From CAZSRX01 sp964609675 [NCBI: uncultured Bacteroidota bacterium] (lineage in GTDB: Bacteria > CLD3 > SB21), in the NCBI GenBank assembly GCA_964609675.1, contig CAZSRX010000040.1, positions 1 through 33,234 of the forward strand: 33,234 bases of DNA, read 5' to 3'. The position numbers were made by a program, and so were the translations under genes. The notes beneath the pieces are model-generated. The model had not been told where the DNA came from and ran no database searches. It worked only from the letters and a program-made list of their open reading frames with translations. Position 1 is the first letter of the stretch. Each line of letters begins with the position of its first letter. Of this stretch, positions 15,634-24,396 are shown piece by piece.

Positions 15634-16044
15634 ATGGAAACCACTCCTAATACCCATGCCCGCATTGTATTCTTTGACGGAATGTGTATTCTCTGCAACC
15701 GGTTTGTGGGTATCCTTTGCCGTTATGACCGCAACCGACGTTATCGTTTCGCGCCTTTACATGGATTAACAGCGTCTTCGGTTCTCAATCAGAATGATAT
15801 AGCCCAAAATGATTCTGTAATTTTTATTCACAACGGAAGCATTTTCAGAAACAGTGAGGCGGTCATAAAAATTCTAATAGGATTGGGCGGTTTTTGGAAA
15901 ATTTTTTTTATTTTTTATATGGTTCCTCCATTCATACGTGATTTCATCTACCGCATCATCGCCAAATATCGCTATTTTTTATTTGGAAAATCAACCGTTT
16001 GCAGGATTCCAAACGATAACGAAGCCATACATTTTTTACCTTGA
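15634..16044 (+). CDS. DCC-family (DUF393) thiol-disulfide oxidoreductase-like protein
   Basis: The 136-residue protein carries the family signature near its N-terminus: FFDGMCILCN, with D15, C18 and C21 (DGxCxxC), and the conserved RFAPLHG segment. The family is named for its DxxCxxC motif and resembles thioredoxin-fold redox proteins, but a defined substrate is not known. Residues about 83-103 are hydrophobic (IGLGGFWKIFFIFYMVPPF), as is common in this family. A good AAGGAAG site precedes the ATG at 15634. Probably monocistronic between a pseudogene and dnaA. Confidence 0.85.
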   Translation: METTPNTHARIVFFDGMCILCNRFVGILCRYDRNRRYRFAPLHGLTASSVLNQNDIAQNDSVIFIHNGSIFRNSEAVIKILIGLGGFWKIFFIFYMVPPFIRDFIYRIIAKYRYFLFGKSTVCRIPNDNEAIHFLP

Positions 16045-16228
16045 TTGGCTTTTTTAAGCTTACAATGAGTCACTTTTTTTATTTGTATATTTATAATAAA
16101 CAATAAATTATAATTAGTATTCTAATATCTTTTTTTTCGGGCAATAAAAACCGAAATATATTTTATTTATTAAGCCTAAAATAAATAAATATATAATCCC
16201 ATCCTGATTTTCAACGATGACAAAACAC

Positions 16229-16256
16229 TTGACATTATGAGTGTGTTTTATAAATT
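16229..16256 (+). promoter_or_regulatory. Candidate promoter upstream of dnaA
   Basis: TTGACA at 16229-16234 and TAAATT at 16251-16256 are separated by 16 bp. The -35 box sits in CACTTGACATTATGA (16226-16240), which matches the hydrogenase-operon promoter at 1879-1893 in 14 of 15 positions. The -10 box is poor, and a start here would leave a leader of about 280 bases before dnaA. Confidence 0.35.
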
Positions 16257-16431
16257 GGAGTTGAATCTTGAAGGTGATTCGGGTGTTTATAAGTTGTTAA
16301 AAATTTCTTCTGACTGCTGTTTTTATAAGTTTATAAATTACAGCAAGGAGTTTCTTAACAACGGTTCCAAATAAAAAAAGAAGGCTTGTAATGCTGTTTT
16401 TGATGAATTTAGACGCATGGGATTGTCTTAA
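16237..16431 (+). pseudogene. Degraded small ORF upstream of dnaA
   Basis: ATG 16237 opens 45 codons (MSVFYKLELNLEGDSGVYKL at the start) to a TAA at 16372-16374. The same frame then continues for 18 protein-like codons (ending VFDEFRRMGLS) to a second TAA at 16429-16431. Together that is about 64 codons interrupted by one stop beside an A-rich run. Codon use is far more AT-rich than in the neighbouring genes, which suggests foreign origin. I do not recognise the product. It may be a real small gene with a stop mutation, or chance. Confidence 0.3.
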
Positions 16432-16541
16432 TTCAACAATAATCAACAAGTTAAAATGTTCTGTATAAAAAAGGTTAATTGTTTTAAAAAAAATGTTAAT
16501 AACTTATATTATATGAGTCCGGTGATATATAAGTAACGACA

Positions 16542-17984
16542 ATGGGCGCGGTAAATTATCAATCACATATGAACGAATCCAACACAGATTACTACTTAAC
16601 CGAAGATAATTTCAATAAGGCCAAAGTAATCTGGAATCAATGTTGTGAGCTCATAAAGGGCCAGATACCCGGTCCTTCTTTCCGAACATGGTTTAATCCT
16701 GTGGAACCTGTCCGGGTGGAAGGGCAGAAACTTATTCTGGCGATACCGAATCAGTTTTTCATGGAATGGCTCGACAGCCGCTACAGCCAATTGATAACCG
16801 CAAGCCTGCATGAAGTCACCTCACAGGTTTTTACCGTTGAATATATCATTAAAGATAACGAGGCGTATCATTATAAAAGCCCTGCGGCCGAATCTGCAGA
16901 AATCCGGTCCGTTGCGCAGGGTGAAACGCAAGTTATCGGTGCCGGCGAAAAGGGATCGTTTCTCAACCATCGTTATACGTTTGACAGTTTCATCGAAGGC
17001 AACGGCAACAAGTTCGCTAAGGCGGCGGCTTTGGCGGTAGCTGAAAAACCCGGAAAAACTTCCTTCAATCCGTTAGTCATTTACGGCGGCGCGGGTCTTG
17101 GCAAGACGCATCTGCTGCAGGCCATCGGTAACCATGTCCGTAAGACCTACCCGGATAAAAAGATCAGCTATATCACCAGCGAAAATTTCACCAACGAGTT
17201 CGTCGCGGCTATCCGAAATGACAAAGTCCAGGAATTCAGCAAACTGTACCGTAACTTCGATCTGCTGATGGTGGATGATATACAGTTTTTCGCCGATAAG
17301 GGCAAAACGCAGGAAGAATTCTTTCATACATTCAACACACTGCACCAAATGGGTAAGCAGATTGTGCTGACGTCCGACCGGCCGCCCAAAGAACTCAAAC
17401 AGGTGGAAGAACGCCTGATCTCCAGGTTCCAGTGGGGTTTGGTCACGGACATTCAGCCGCCGGATCTGGAAACGCGCATCGCCATCCTGCAGAAACGCAG
17501 TGAGGAAGACGGCGTGTACCTTTCGGCGGACGTATGCGAATTTGTCGCGATGAACATTACGTCGAATATCCGCGAACTGGAAGGCTCGCTGATTAAACTG
17601 CTGGCCTACGCGTCCATTACAAACACCGAAATCACGCTCGACGTCGCCAAGTCGGTGCTTAAAGACACGATTGCCATTAAGAAACGCAATCTGTCCATCG
17701 ACGTGATTCAGAAAACGGTTTCGGAATATTACAACCTGCCCGACGACCTGATGCGCGCGAAAACCCGAAAGAAGGAAGTCGTGGAAGCCCGCCAGATCTG
17801 CATGTACCTGACCAAAGAAATCCTCGGCAGCTCGCTGAAAACAATCGGCCTGCATTTTGGCGGCCGCGACCATTCCACCGTGATTTACGCCTGCAAACTG
17901 GTCGAGCAGATGATGGCCGAAAACCCGAAAATCAAAGACGATGTGGAAACCATTAAACGAAAGATAGAACTGGCCGGCTACTAA
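16542..17984 (+). CDS. dnaA: Chromosomal replication initiator DnaA
   Basis: The 480-residue AAA+ initiator binds DnaA boxes and opens the origin. Domain I is about 25-105 (FRTWFNPVEPV, FMEWLDSRY). Domain III starts near 145 (YTFDSFIEGNGNKFA) with Walker A GGAGLGKTH (182-190), Walker B LLMVDDIQF (D245, D246) and the SRF segment with the arginine finger (294-296). Domain IV ends the protein with the signature GGRDHSTVIYAC. The start may be ATG 16542 or ATG 16569; neither has a clear Shine-Dalgarno sequence. dnaN is not next to it: the neighbouring gene downstream is convergent across a terminator. Confidence 0.97.
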   Translation: MGAVNYQSHMNESNTDYYLTEDNFNKAKVIWNQCCELIKGQIPGPSFRTWFNPVEPVRVEGQKLILAIPNQFFMEWLDSRYSQLITASLHEVTSQVFTVEYIIKDNEAYHYKSPAAESAEIRSVAQGETQVIGAGEKGSFLNHRYTFDSFIEGNGNKFAKAAALAVAEKPGKTSFNPLVIYGGAGLGKTHLLQAIGNHVRKTYPDKKISYITSENFTNEFVAAIRNDKVQEFSKLYRNFDLLMVDDIQFFADKGKTQEEFFHTFNTLHQMGKQIVLTSDRPPKELKQVEERLISRFQWGLVTDIQPPDLETRIAILQKRSEEDGVYLSADVCEFVAMNITSNIRELEGSLIKLLAYASITNTEITLDVAKSVLKDTIAIKKRNLSIDVIQKTVSEYYNLPDDLMRAKTRKKEVVEARQICMYLTKEILGSSLKTIGLHFGGRDHSTVIYACKLVEQMMAENPKIKDDVETIKRKIELAGY

Positions 17985-17989
17985 AAAAC

Positions 17990-18086
17990 AAATAATTCTG
18001 TCCCCTTTCCTTTCACCTTCATATATTGATAAGAGGGCTTGTGTCAGCAAGTCCTCTTATTATTTTTATAAGGGACAGAATTATTT
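17990..18086. repeat. 97-bp nested palindromic element
   Basis: A perfect 15-bp inverted repeat, AAATAATTCTGTCCC (17990-18004) and its complement (18072-18086), encloses a second, 13-bp hairpin (18029-18060). The element starts five bases after the dnaA stop and fills the gap to the convergent kinase gene. Its outer arm resembles the REP-like or MITE-like palindromes that are moved by IS200-type (RAYT) transposases, but no transposase is nearby. Confidence 0.6.
18029..18060. terminator. Bidirectional terminator between dnaA and the convergent kinase gene
   Basis: ATAAGAGGGCTTG (18029-18041) pairs with CAAGTCCTCTTAT (18048-18060), giving 13 pairs with one G-U and a six-base loop. TATTTTTATAA follows on the plus strand. 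On the minus strand, the sequence after the hairpin is AT-rich but without a clean T run. Confidence 0.6.
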
Positions 18087-18104
18087 ATGTAAAAGAACGT
18101 TGAC

Positions 18105-19220
18105 CTAAAGCTGAAACACTATCATAAACCGGCTGCCGGCGCCTTCTTCGCTTTCCACAAGAATGTCGCCGCCGTTAATCCGTATGAGTTCGCGCGCAAT
18201 CGTTAGTCCCAGTCCTGTGCCCTGCTGTTCAGTAGTAGCCCGGTTGACCTGGTAGAACTTATCAAAAATTTTGTCGAGATGTTCGGACGGAATACCGATG
18301 CCGGTATCTACCACTTCTATCATAATGTAATCGGATGTCTGACGCAGTTTCAGGGTAACCGAGCCGCCGGGGCGGTTGAATTTGATAGCGTTGTCCACAA
18401 GCCGCTCCACCGCATTGGCTACCTGATCCACATGAAATACAATCCGCGGCACTTCGGAATCGAGTTCGGTATAAAAGTGCAGCCCGGCCGCTTCCGCCTG
18501 TTTCTGGAGTTTGGGCAGCATATGCGCGAGAATAAAGTACAGCTCCGCGGACTGCTTGTTCTGTTCGTATTCCTTTTTGGCCTCGCCCATGGAAATGCGC
18601 ACCGTCAGCAGAAAATCCTTGAGCAAAAAATCCAGCCGGTCACCGCTGCGCTTGATCTTGACCAACAGTTCCTGGAGTTCTTCCTGCTGGAAATTCATGG
18701 AATCATCGAGTAAAAGATTGGCAGTCATTTTGATAATGAACAGGGGCGTATTGACTTCGTGGGTAATGGCGGTGAGGATTTCCCGCTTAAGCGAATCGAT
18801 TTGTGTGATTAGCTGTTCTTCGGTGGCTGTACGGATTTCCTTAACCCGTTTCATTTTGCCGCGTATGGACGCCAGCAGGTCTTCCTGTTCGATGGGCTTG
18901 GTAAGGTAATCGTCCGAACCGATAGCTTTGCCTTTGCGGCGCTTGTCGTTTTCGGCGTGAGCGGTCAGGAAAATAAATGGAATGGATTTGAATTTTGGAT
19001 TTTCCTTAACTTTGTCATATAATTCAAATCCGTCCATATGCGGCATGGAGATATCGCTGATGATGAGGTCCGGCTCGAAGGTTTTGAGTTTCTGAAGCGC
19101 GTCGTGCCCGTTTGTGGCCTGCGTGACTTCAAATTCCCCGCTTCGTAGGTAAGCCAGCACCAGCTGACGATTCTGAAAGTCATCTTCGACCAGCAGAATT
19201 TTTACAGGCGCGTTTTCCAT
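18105..19220 (-). CDS. Receiver-histidine kinase hybrid (N-terminal receiver)
   Basis: The 371-residue soluble protein has a receiver (VEDD at 11-14, phosphoacceptor D56 in IISDISMP, K108 in YLTKP), a HisKA segment with H154 (ITHEVNTPL) and a HATPase domain (VERLVDNAIKFN, DTGIGIP, GTGLGL). The architecture is the same as the kinase at 9258-10394, but the sequences are only loosely alike. It is the last gene of the minus-strand block, 95 bases after metG, so it may have its own promoter. The signal and partner are unknown; no membrane or PAS segment is seen. Confidence 0.88.
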   Translation of the reverse strand: MENAPVKILLVEDDFQNRQLVLAYLRSGEFEVTQATNGHDALQKLKTFEPDLIISDISMPHMDGFELYDKVKENPKFKSIPFIFLTAHAENDKRRKGKAIGSDDYLTKPIEQEDLLASIRGKMKRVKEIRTATEEQLITQIDSLKREILTAITHEVNTPLFIIKMTANLLLDDSMNFQQEELQELLVKIKRSGDRLDFLLKDFLLTVRISMGEAKKEYEQNKQSAELYFILAHMLPKLQKQAEAAGLHFYTELDSEVPRIVFHVDQVANAVERLVDNAIKFNRPGGSVTLKLRQTSDYIMIEVVDTGIGIPSEHLDKIFDKFYQVNRATTEQQGTGLGLTIARELIRINGGDILVESEEGAGSRFMIVFQL

Positions 19221-19315
19221 AACCGGTGGTTTTATTTTAAAGACCTATCAGAAAATAGTGTTGCAATAAGAACGGCATATCGTAAGAAAAAAAAACATAT
19301 TATGAAAGTATTTTT

Positions 19316-21070
19316 TTATTCTGCCTTTGAATTATTTATCAGAGTCTGCAGGCGATCAATTTGCGGCTGGATGGCGGCGTCCTCAATTTTTTGAAAAAGG
19401 ATTTCCACCGGAGCCAGCGGATGACCGGCCGGCAAGGATTTAGAGCCGATATCGTCCCAGCGGGCTTCCGCGGCCTTTCCGGGCAGATTCAGCATCTTCC
19501 ACAAGCGCTCGGAACTGAAGGGCATAAACGGATGCATCAGAACAGCAAGTGCCCGCACCACCTGCAAACTGACGTTCATGGTAGCGGCGCAGACGGCCGG
19601 ATCCGTTTTGAATGATTTCCACGGTTGCTGATCGTTGAAGTACTTATTGGCATGACGCGCCAGATCCATAAAGCGCCGGCAGGCGTCTTTAAAACGGAAG
19701 GTGTCTATTAATTCTCCGGTCTCAACGCGCGCCGCCGTTATCTGATCAAGCATTTCACGATCGGCCGCCTGCAGGACGCCTGCGTCGGGTACTTTACCGG
19801 CGAAGTTCTTGTGAACAAACGTCAGCGAGCGGTTGATAAAATTACCAAGGATGTCGGCCAGTTCGCTGTTGTTTCGGGCCTGAAAATCTTTCCAGGAAAA
19901 ATCAGAATCCTTGTTTTCCGGCAAAATGCAGGTCAGTGTGTAGCGCAGAGGATCCGGAGGAAAAAGCTCCAGATAATCTTTCACCCAGACAGCATAATTA
20001 CGGCTGGTGGATAATTTAGCGCCTTCGAGATTAAGAAATTCACAGGCGGGGATATCCGAAACCAGAACATACCGGCCTTCCGTGCGCCCGCGGTTGTAAG
20101 CCATAGTGATGGCCGGAAACATCAGCGCGTGAAAGACAATATTATCCTTACCAATAAAATGCACGAGCCGGGTATCTTCCGATTGCCAGTATTCCTTCCA
20201 TTTATCCGGTTTTCCGATAGTCTGCGCCCATTCTTTTGTGGCAGAAATATAACCGAGCACCGCTTCAAACCAGACATACATCACTTTACCTTTGGCGCCT
20301 TCGATCGGTTGGCCGTTCAGGTCTTTTTCCGGAAGGGCGACGCCCCAGTCCAGGTCGCGGGTGATGGCGCGGTCGTTCAGTTTCTGATGGAACCAGCCTT
20401 TGCAGTAGTTCAGCACATTGTCTTTCCAGTGCGTTTTGCCGGCGATCCATTGTTCCAGCGCTTCCTGGAACTCGCCGAGCGGGAGATACCAGTGCGTGGT
20501 CTCGCGGGCTACCGGGGTCGCGCCGGTCACTTTACTCCGGGGATTGATTAACTGCATCTGGTTTAAATAGGAACCGCACTTTTCGCACTGATCGCCGCGC
20601 GCCCCCTCACTGCCGCATTCCGGACAGGTACCCTCCACATAGCGGTCGGAAAGGAACATGCCCGCCGTTTCGTCATACCACTGGATGTCCGGTTTTTTTA
20701 TCAGCAGATTTTTGGACCAGAGGTCCAGAAAGAAATCCCGCGCGGTTTCGTGATGAATCGGGCGGGATGTCCGCGAATAATGGTCAAAACTGATGCCCAT
20801 GCGGGTAAATTCGTCATAAATCATTGCGTTGTAACGGTCCACCAACTCCTGCGGCGTAACTTTTTCCTTTTCCGCCTGAATGGTTATTGGTACCCCGTGT
20901 TCATCGCTGCCGCAGATGTACACCACGTCGCGCTGCATCAGGCGCTGGTAGCGCACGTAAATATCGGCGGGCAGATAAGCGCCGGTCAGCCGTCCGATGT
21001 GACTGGATCCGTTGGCATAAGGCAGGGCGCTGGTAACAAGTATCCGTTTATAGGCGTTGATTTCAGGCAA
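19316..21070 (-). CDS. metG: Methionyl-tRNA synthetase
   Basis: The 584-residue class I synthetase charges tRNA-Met. Its HIGH motif is HIGR (24-27), the zinc knuckle is C149, C152, C162 and C165 (CPEC...CEKC), and the KMSKS loop is KLSTS (352-356). The anticodon-binding helical domain follows, but the C-terminal Trbp111-like tRNA-binding domain of many bacterial MetRS proteins is absent. The start is TTG at 21070, chosen because AGGAG lies five bases upstream and the fold begins at once (RILVTSALPYANG). It follows the MBL gene by 22 bases. Confidence 0.95.
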   Translation of the reverse strand: MPEINAYKRILVTSALPYANGSSHIGRLTGAYLPADIYVRYQRLMQRDVVYICGSDEHGVPITIQAEKEKVTPQELVDRYNAMIYDEFTRMGISFDHYSRTSRPIHHETARDFFLDLWSKNLLIKKPDIQWYDETAGMFLSDRYVEGTCPECGSEGARGDQCEKCGSYLNQMQLINPRSKVTGATPVARETTHWYLPLGEFQEALEQWIAGKTHWKDNVLNYCKGWFHQKLNDRAITRDLDWGVALPEKDLNGQPIEGAKGKVMYVWFEAVLGYISATKEWAQTIGKPDKWKEYWQSEDTRLVHFIGKDNIVFHALMFPAITMAYNRGRTEGRYVLVSDIPACEFLNLEGAKLSTSRNYAVWVKDYLELFPPDPLRYTLTCILPENKDSDFSWKDFQARNNSELADILGNFINRSLTFVHKNFAGKVPDAGVLQAADREMLDQITAARVETGELIDTFRFKDACRRFMDLARHANKYFNDQQPWKSFKTDPAVCAATMNVSLQVVRALAVLMHPFMPFSSERLWKMLNLPGKAAEARWDDIGSKSLPAGHPLAPVEILFQKIEDAAIQPQIDRLQTLINNSKAE

Positions 21071-21092
21071 GTGAACTCCTGTAAAATGTGGA

Positions 21093-21902
21093 TTAATAAA
21101 TAACTTCCTGACGAGCCAGATGGACGCGCAGCAGGGGATATTTACGGTTCAAGGCGTCCTGGATGCGGTCCAGTTCGTCGTCCGTGCGGAGCGTTTCATG
21201 ACAGGTCAGTATAATTTTTTTGGGTTTGATTTTCATGGCGTTCTCGCAGGCCATCTCATAGGAACTGTGGCCCCAGCCGGCACGGGTATGGTATTCCTCG
21301 TCCGTGTACATGGCGTCATGTATCAGCACGTCGCATCCGCGCGCCCAGGTAATCAGCGCGTTATTGCGGTCATTGTTCACGGCTTCATGATCGCTCGCGT
21401 ATACAACGGAATAGCCGTTGCGCGCCAGTTTATAGGCATAGCACAAATCCGAATGATTAACCGGAACAAAAGAAACGGAAAATCCATTTATATCCAGCGG
21501 CTGTTCGCGGAGATAATGGAACTCGATTTTTGAATTCAATGCCTCCCATCCGTTGAAAGGGCCGTAGGAACCGTCAAAATAAATGTCCATGATTTCTTTC
21601 ATTTTTTCAACCGGAAACGGCGAATAAAAATGAACGGTGTTGCCCGGTACATGGATGGGCGCAAAATAATTCAGTCCCTGGATATTGTCCCAGTGAAAAT
21701 GCGTAAAGAGAATATGAAAATGGCCTTTTTTATTCTGCAGATGGTCCGATAAATATCCGATACCAAAACCGGCGCCGATGATGATCATGTTCGGATCGTC
21801 TTTAATAATCATGCTGGGCGTATGGGCTCCGTACTTAAGCACTTCTCTGCAGGGCGAACTGATGTTGCCGCGTGTTCCCAAGAAAATGATCTCTACAGAC
21901 AT
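21093..21902 (-). CDS. MBL-fold hydrolase, divergent metal site
   Basis: A 269-residue metallo-beta-lactamase-fold protein, paralogous to its upstream neighbour (both begin with an FLGTRG or LLGTRG strand, and both share GWGHS-type segments). The first metal motif is THFHWDN (H68, H70, D72, N73), so the second-site His of HxHxDH is Asn. The glycine loop is IIGAGFG, lacking the usual Asp, and the late HH pair is CH (C234, H235). H150, D171, D196 and H212 remain. It may bind one metal, act on another substrate or be inactive. It overlaps the upstream MBL gene by ten bases and has an AAGGGA site. Confidence 0.8.
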   Translation of the reverse strand: MSVEIIFLGTRGNISSPCREVLKYGAHTPSMIIKDDPNMIIIGAGFGIGYLSDHLQNKKGHFHILFTHFHWDNIQGLNYFAPIHVPGNTVHFYSPFPVEKMKEIMDIYFDGSYGPFNGWEALNSKIEFHYLREQPLDINGFSVSFVPVNHSDLCYAYKLARNGYSVVYASDHEAVNNDRNNALITWARGCDVLIHDAMYTDEEYHTRAGWGHSSYEMACENAMKIKPKKIILTCHETLRTDDELDRIQDALNRKYPLLRVHLARQEVIY

Positions 21903-22795
21903 ACGGCCGTCCCTTCTTCCAGTGCATGAATTTCCATGGCCGTGCCGGGGTATTGTTGTTTCAGATAATCTCTTACCCGCGATACTTTTGAATCCACATC
22001 GCTGTCGGTATCTTCCGGCGCGTGATGGCCGATGATGAGCCGTTTTACCCTGGCGGCGGCAGCCATATCCGCTGCGTATTCCGGGTACGAATGTCCCCAG
22101 TTTTCTTTGCCTTTGATGCTTTCGGCGGTGAAATGGGTGTCATAAAACACCAGATCGGCATCCTGCATAAAACCGGTAAGGCCATTGATAAATTCTTTTT
22201 CCAACGACGGAAAATCCTCTTTTTTCCAATCTTTCATTGTTACGCTTAAGTGATTGTTTTCGATGGGGGCGTTGTCGGTTATGACGCAGATATTTTTTGA
22301 ACCGTCGCTGATCCGGTAACCCAGCGTCAGTCCCTGATGATTTAACCGGAAAGTTTTAACAAACACCCGATCGAGCGGGAATGCTTCATCCGAATACAAT
22401 TCGCGAAAGGCAATGCGGTGGCGGATACGCATGAAGGGAATCGGGATGAGTCCGCGGGCGTGCTGATGTTCGAAGAGAGCTTCAATAGTGTATTTTTCGG
22501 ACCGGGGTCCCATGATGGAAATTTTCGTATCGGGCATATAAAGCGGACGGAAAAACGGGAATCCGAGTATATGGTCCCAGTGGGTATGCGTAATCAAAAA
22601 ATGCGCGCGGAATTTACTGGTGCCGGCATTGACGATATTCACACCCTCGCGGTAAATGCCCGTGCCGCCGTCAATATAGATAGGGCACATGCCGTCCACC
22701 ACGATTTTATAGGATGTGGTATTACCGCCGTATTTAACGCGTTCCGGCGTAAAGATGGGACGGGAGCCCCGTGTGCCCAGCAGGATGAACTTCAT
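21893..22795 (-). CDS. MBL-fold hydrolase (RNase Z/phosphodiesterase-like)
   Basis: The 300-residue protein has an intact metallo-beta-lactamase site: IDGGTG (41-46), THTHWDHILG (H70, H72, D74, H75), NHQG, ITDNAP, FYDTHFT and a final GHHAPED. It resembles the branch of the superfamily related to RNase Z and cyclic-nucleotide phosphodiesterases; the substrate cannot be read from the sequence. A GGAGA site lies four bases before the ATG. It lies 17 bases after pckA and overlaps its paralogue, a sign of tandem duplication within the operon. Confidence 0.82.
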   Translation of the reverse strand: MKFILLGTRGSRPIFTPERVKYGGNTTSYKIVVDGMCPIYIDGGTGIYREGVNIVNAGTSKFRAHFLITHTHWDHILGFPFFRPLYMPDTKISIMGPRSEKYTIEALFEHQHARGLIPIPFMRIRHRIAFRELYSDEAFPLDRVFVKTFRLNHQGLTLGYRISDGSKNICVITDNAPIENNHLSVTMKDWKKEDFPSLEKEFINGLTGFMQDADLVFYDTHFTAESIKGKENWGHSYPEYAADMAAAARVKRLIIGHHAPEDTDSDVDSKVSRVRDYLKQQYPGTAMEIHALEEGTAVCL

Positions 22796-22812
22796 CGTAT
22801 CTCCGGTATGCT

Positions 22813-24384
22813 TTATACTTTCGGTCCGGCCTGGATGACTTCTGCGGAGGCCTTATCGGCGAATTTCTGAAAATTCTTTACGAACAGGCCGGCCAATTTT
22901 TTTGCGGTTTGATCGTAAGCGGCTTTATCTTTCCAGGTATTTTTCGGATTTAGGATTTCTGACGGGACATCGGGACAACTATCCGGAATCGAAACGCCGA
23001 AAACCGGGTCAGTCTGATAAGTTACCTTATCCAGTTTTCCGGATAAAGCGGCCGTCAGTACGGCGCGGGTATGTTTAATGGTCATACGGGAGCCGACGCC
23101 GAAACTGCCTCCGGTCCAGCCGGTGTTGACTAACCATACGTTCGTGTTGTGCTGGGTCATTTTTTTCTGGAGTAATCCGGCATAAACCGTAGGATGCAAG
23201 GGTAGAAACGGCGCGCCGAAACAGGTGGAAAAAGTCGGCGACGGCTCGGTGATACCCGCTTCGGTGCCGGCGACCTTGGCCGTATAGCCGGAAATAAAAT
23301 GGTACATGGCCTGGGCGGGATTGAGTTTGCTGATCGGCGGCAGTACGCCAAAAGCGTCGCATACCAGAAAACAAATATTGTTGGGATGACCGCCCATGCC
23401 CGGAATCACGCAGTTATCAATATATTCCACCGGATACGTCGCGCGCGTATTCTCGGTAATTTCAGCCGAGTCAAAATTCGGCCGACCGTCCGGAAACAGC
23501 ACCACGTTTTCGAGCACCGAGCCGAACCGGATGGCGTTCCATATCTGCGGTTCGCCTTCTTTGGACAGCTTAATGGTTTTTGCGTAACAGCCGCCCTCAA
23601 AATTAAACACGCCTTTGTCTGTCCAGCCGTGTTCATCGTCGCCGATTAACCTGCGGAGCGGGTCGGCAGACAACGTCGTCTTGCCCGTACCGGATAACCC
23701 GAAAAACAGCGTGACGTTGCCAGCCCCGTCCATATTGGCGGAGCAGTGCATCGGAAAAACGCCCTTCTGCGGCAGGAGGTAATTCATCACCGTAAAAATA
23801 GATTTTTTAATCTCGCCGGCATATCCGGTGTGGCCGATCAGGATAATTTTTTTCTCGAAATTCAGAATGATGAATGTCGAGCCGGTCAGACCGTCAATTT
23901 CCGGAATCCCTTTGAGATGATACGCGTTTATCACGGTATATTCGGGGCGGTGCGTTTTTAATTCTTCGGCGGTGGGCCTTATGAAAAGCGTCTGCGCAAA
24001 CAGGGCGTGCCAGGCTTTTTCGGCAACGACGCGTACCGGCATGCGGTAATCCGGGTCGCCCCCCACAAAGCCGTCAAATATAAAAAGGTCTTTACCCTGC
24101 AGATAGGCCGTGGCTTTTTTAAAGAGAGCCTCAAAGGCCTCCGGCGATATTTTTTTGTTGTTGTCCCACCAGATTTTATCTTTGCTCGTGGCCTCTTCTA
24201 CGACATATTTATCGTTCGGCGAACGGCCGGTGTGCGGCGCTGTGTTGGTGACGAGAGCGCCGTTCGATGCCAGATAGCCTTCGCCCCGCAAAATAGCCGT
24301 CTGCACCAGCTCGTTAACCGGTAGGTTGCGGTAGATATTCTTGGCATTAATGATGCCTAACTGATGTAATCCGAACGAATCCAT
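22813..24384 (-). CDS. pckA: Phosphoenolpyruvate carboxykinase (ATP)
   Basis: The 523-residue enzyme interconverts oxaloacetate + ATP and PEP + CO2 + ADP. Conserved features: TGRSPNDKY (52-60), the kinase-1a P-loop GLSGTGKTTLS (229-239), the metal-binding stretch GDDEHGW (248-254), and the GGHPNN and SGYTAKVAGTE segments. Length and sequence are typical of the ATP type. In an H2-producing fermenter it could work in either direction, for gluconeogenesis or for CO2 fixation toward succinate. GGGAGA precedes the ATG, and a 15-base palindrome lies directly upstream of that site. It lies 44 bases after ricT. Confidence 0.96.
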   Translation of the reverse strand: MDSFGLHQLGIINAKNIYRNLPVNELVQTAILRGEGYLASNGALVTNTAPHTGRSPNDKYVVEEATSKDKIWWDNNKKISPEAFEALFKKATAYLQGKDLFIFDGFVGGDPDYRMPVRVVAEKAWHALFAQTLFIRPTAEELKTHRPEYTVINAYHLKGIPEIDGLTGSTFIILNFEKKIILIGHTGYAGEIKKSIFTVMNYLLPQKGVFPMHCSANMDGAGNVTLFFGLSGTGKTTLSADPLRRLIGDDEHGWTDKGVFNFEGGCYAKTIKLSKEGEPQIWNAIRFGSVLENVVLFPDGRPNFDSAEITENTRATYPVEYIDNCVIPGMGGHPNNICFLVCDAFGVLPPISKLNPAQAMYHFISGYTAKVAGTEAGITEPSPTFSTCFGAPFLPLHPTVYAGLLQKKMTQHNTNVWLVNTGWTGGSFGVGSRMTIKHTRAVLTAALSGKLDKVTYQTDPVFGVSIPDSCPDVPSEILNPKNTWKDKAAYDQTAKKLAGLFVKNFQKFADKASAEVIQAGPKV

Positions 24385-24396
24385 AGAGGTTCTCCC

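Larger units (their letters stand above)
16045..16541. other. AT-rich region upstream of dnaA
   Basis: About 500 bases without an intact annotated gene. It contains a degraded small ORF (16237-16431), a TTGACA box (16229-16234) and four TTTATAARTT units at 16247, 16286, 16322 and 16330. I found no good TTATCCACA-type DnaA box, so an origin is not demonstrated. The nearest to a box is TGTTTATAA at 16284-16292, which has two mismatches. Confidence 0.5.

Noticed and set aside
15422-15769. A 115-codon plus-strand frame overlapping the DCC gene
   Set aside because: It has no family similarity and overlaps, in another frame, the DCC protein, which has a good ribosome binding site and its signature motif.
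16045-16541. Chromosomal origin next to dnaA
   Set aside because: No TTATCCACA-type box clusters were found, dnaN is not adjacent, and the AT-rich repeats may be coding. An origin is possible but not supported.
17073-18050. A 325-codon frame antisense to dnaA
   Set aside because: It mirrors the conserved AAA+ and DNA-binding domains of dnaA and runs through the terminator; no protein motifs are present.
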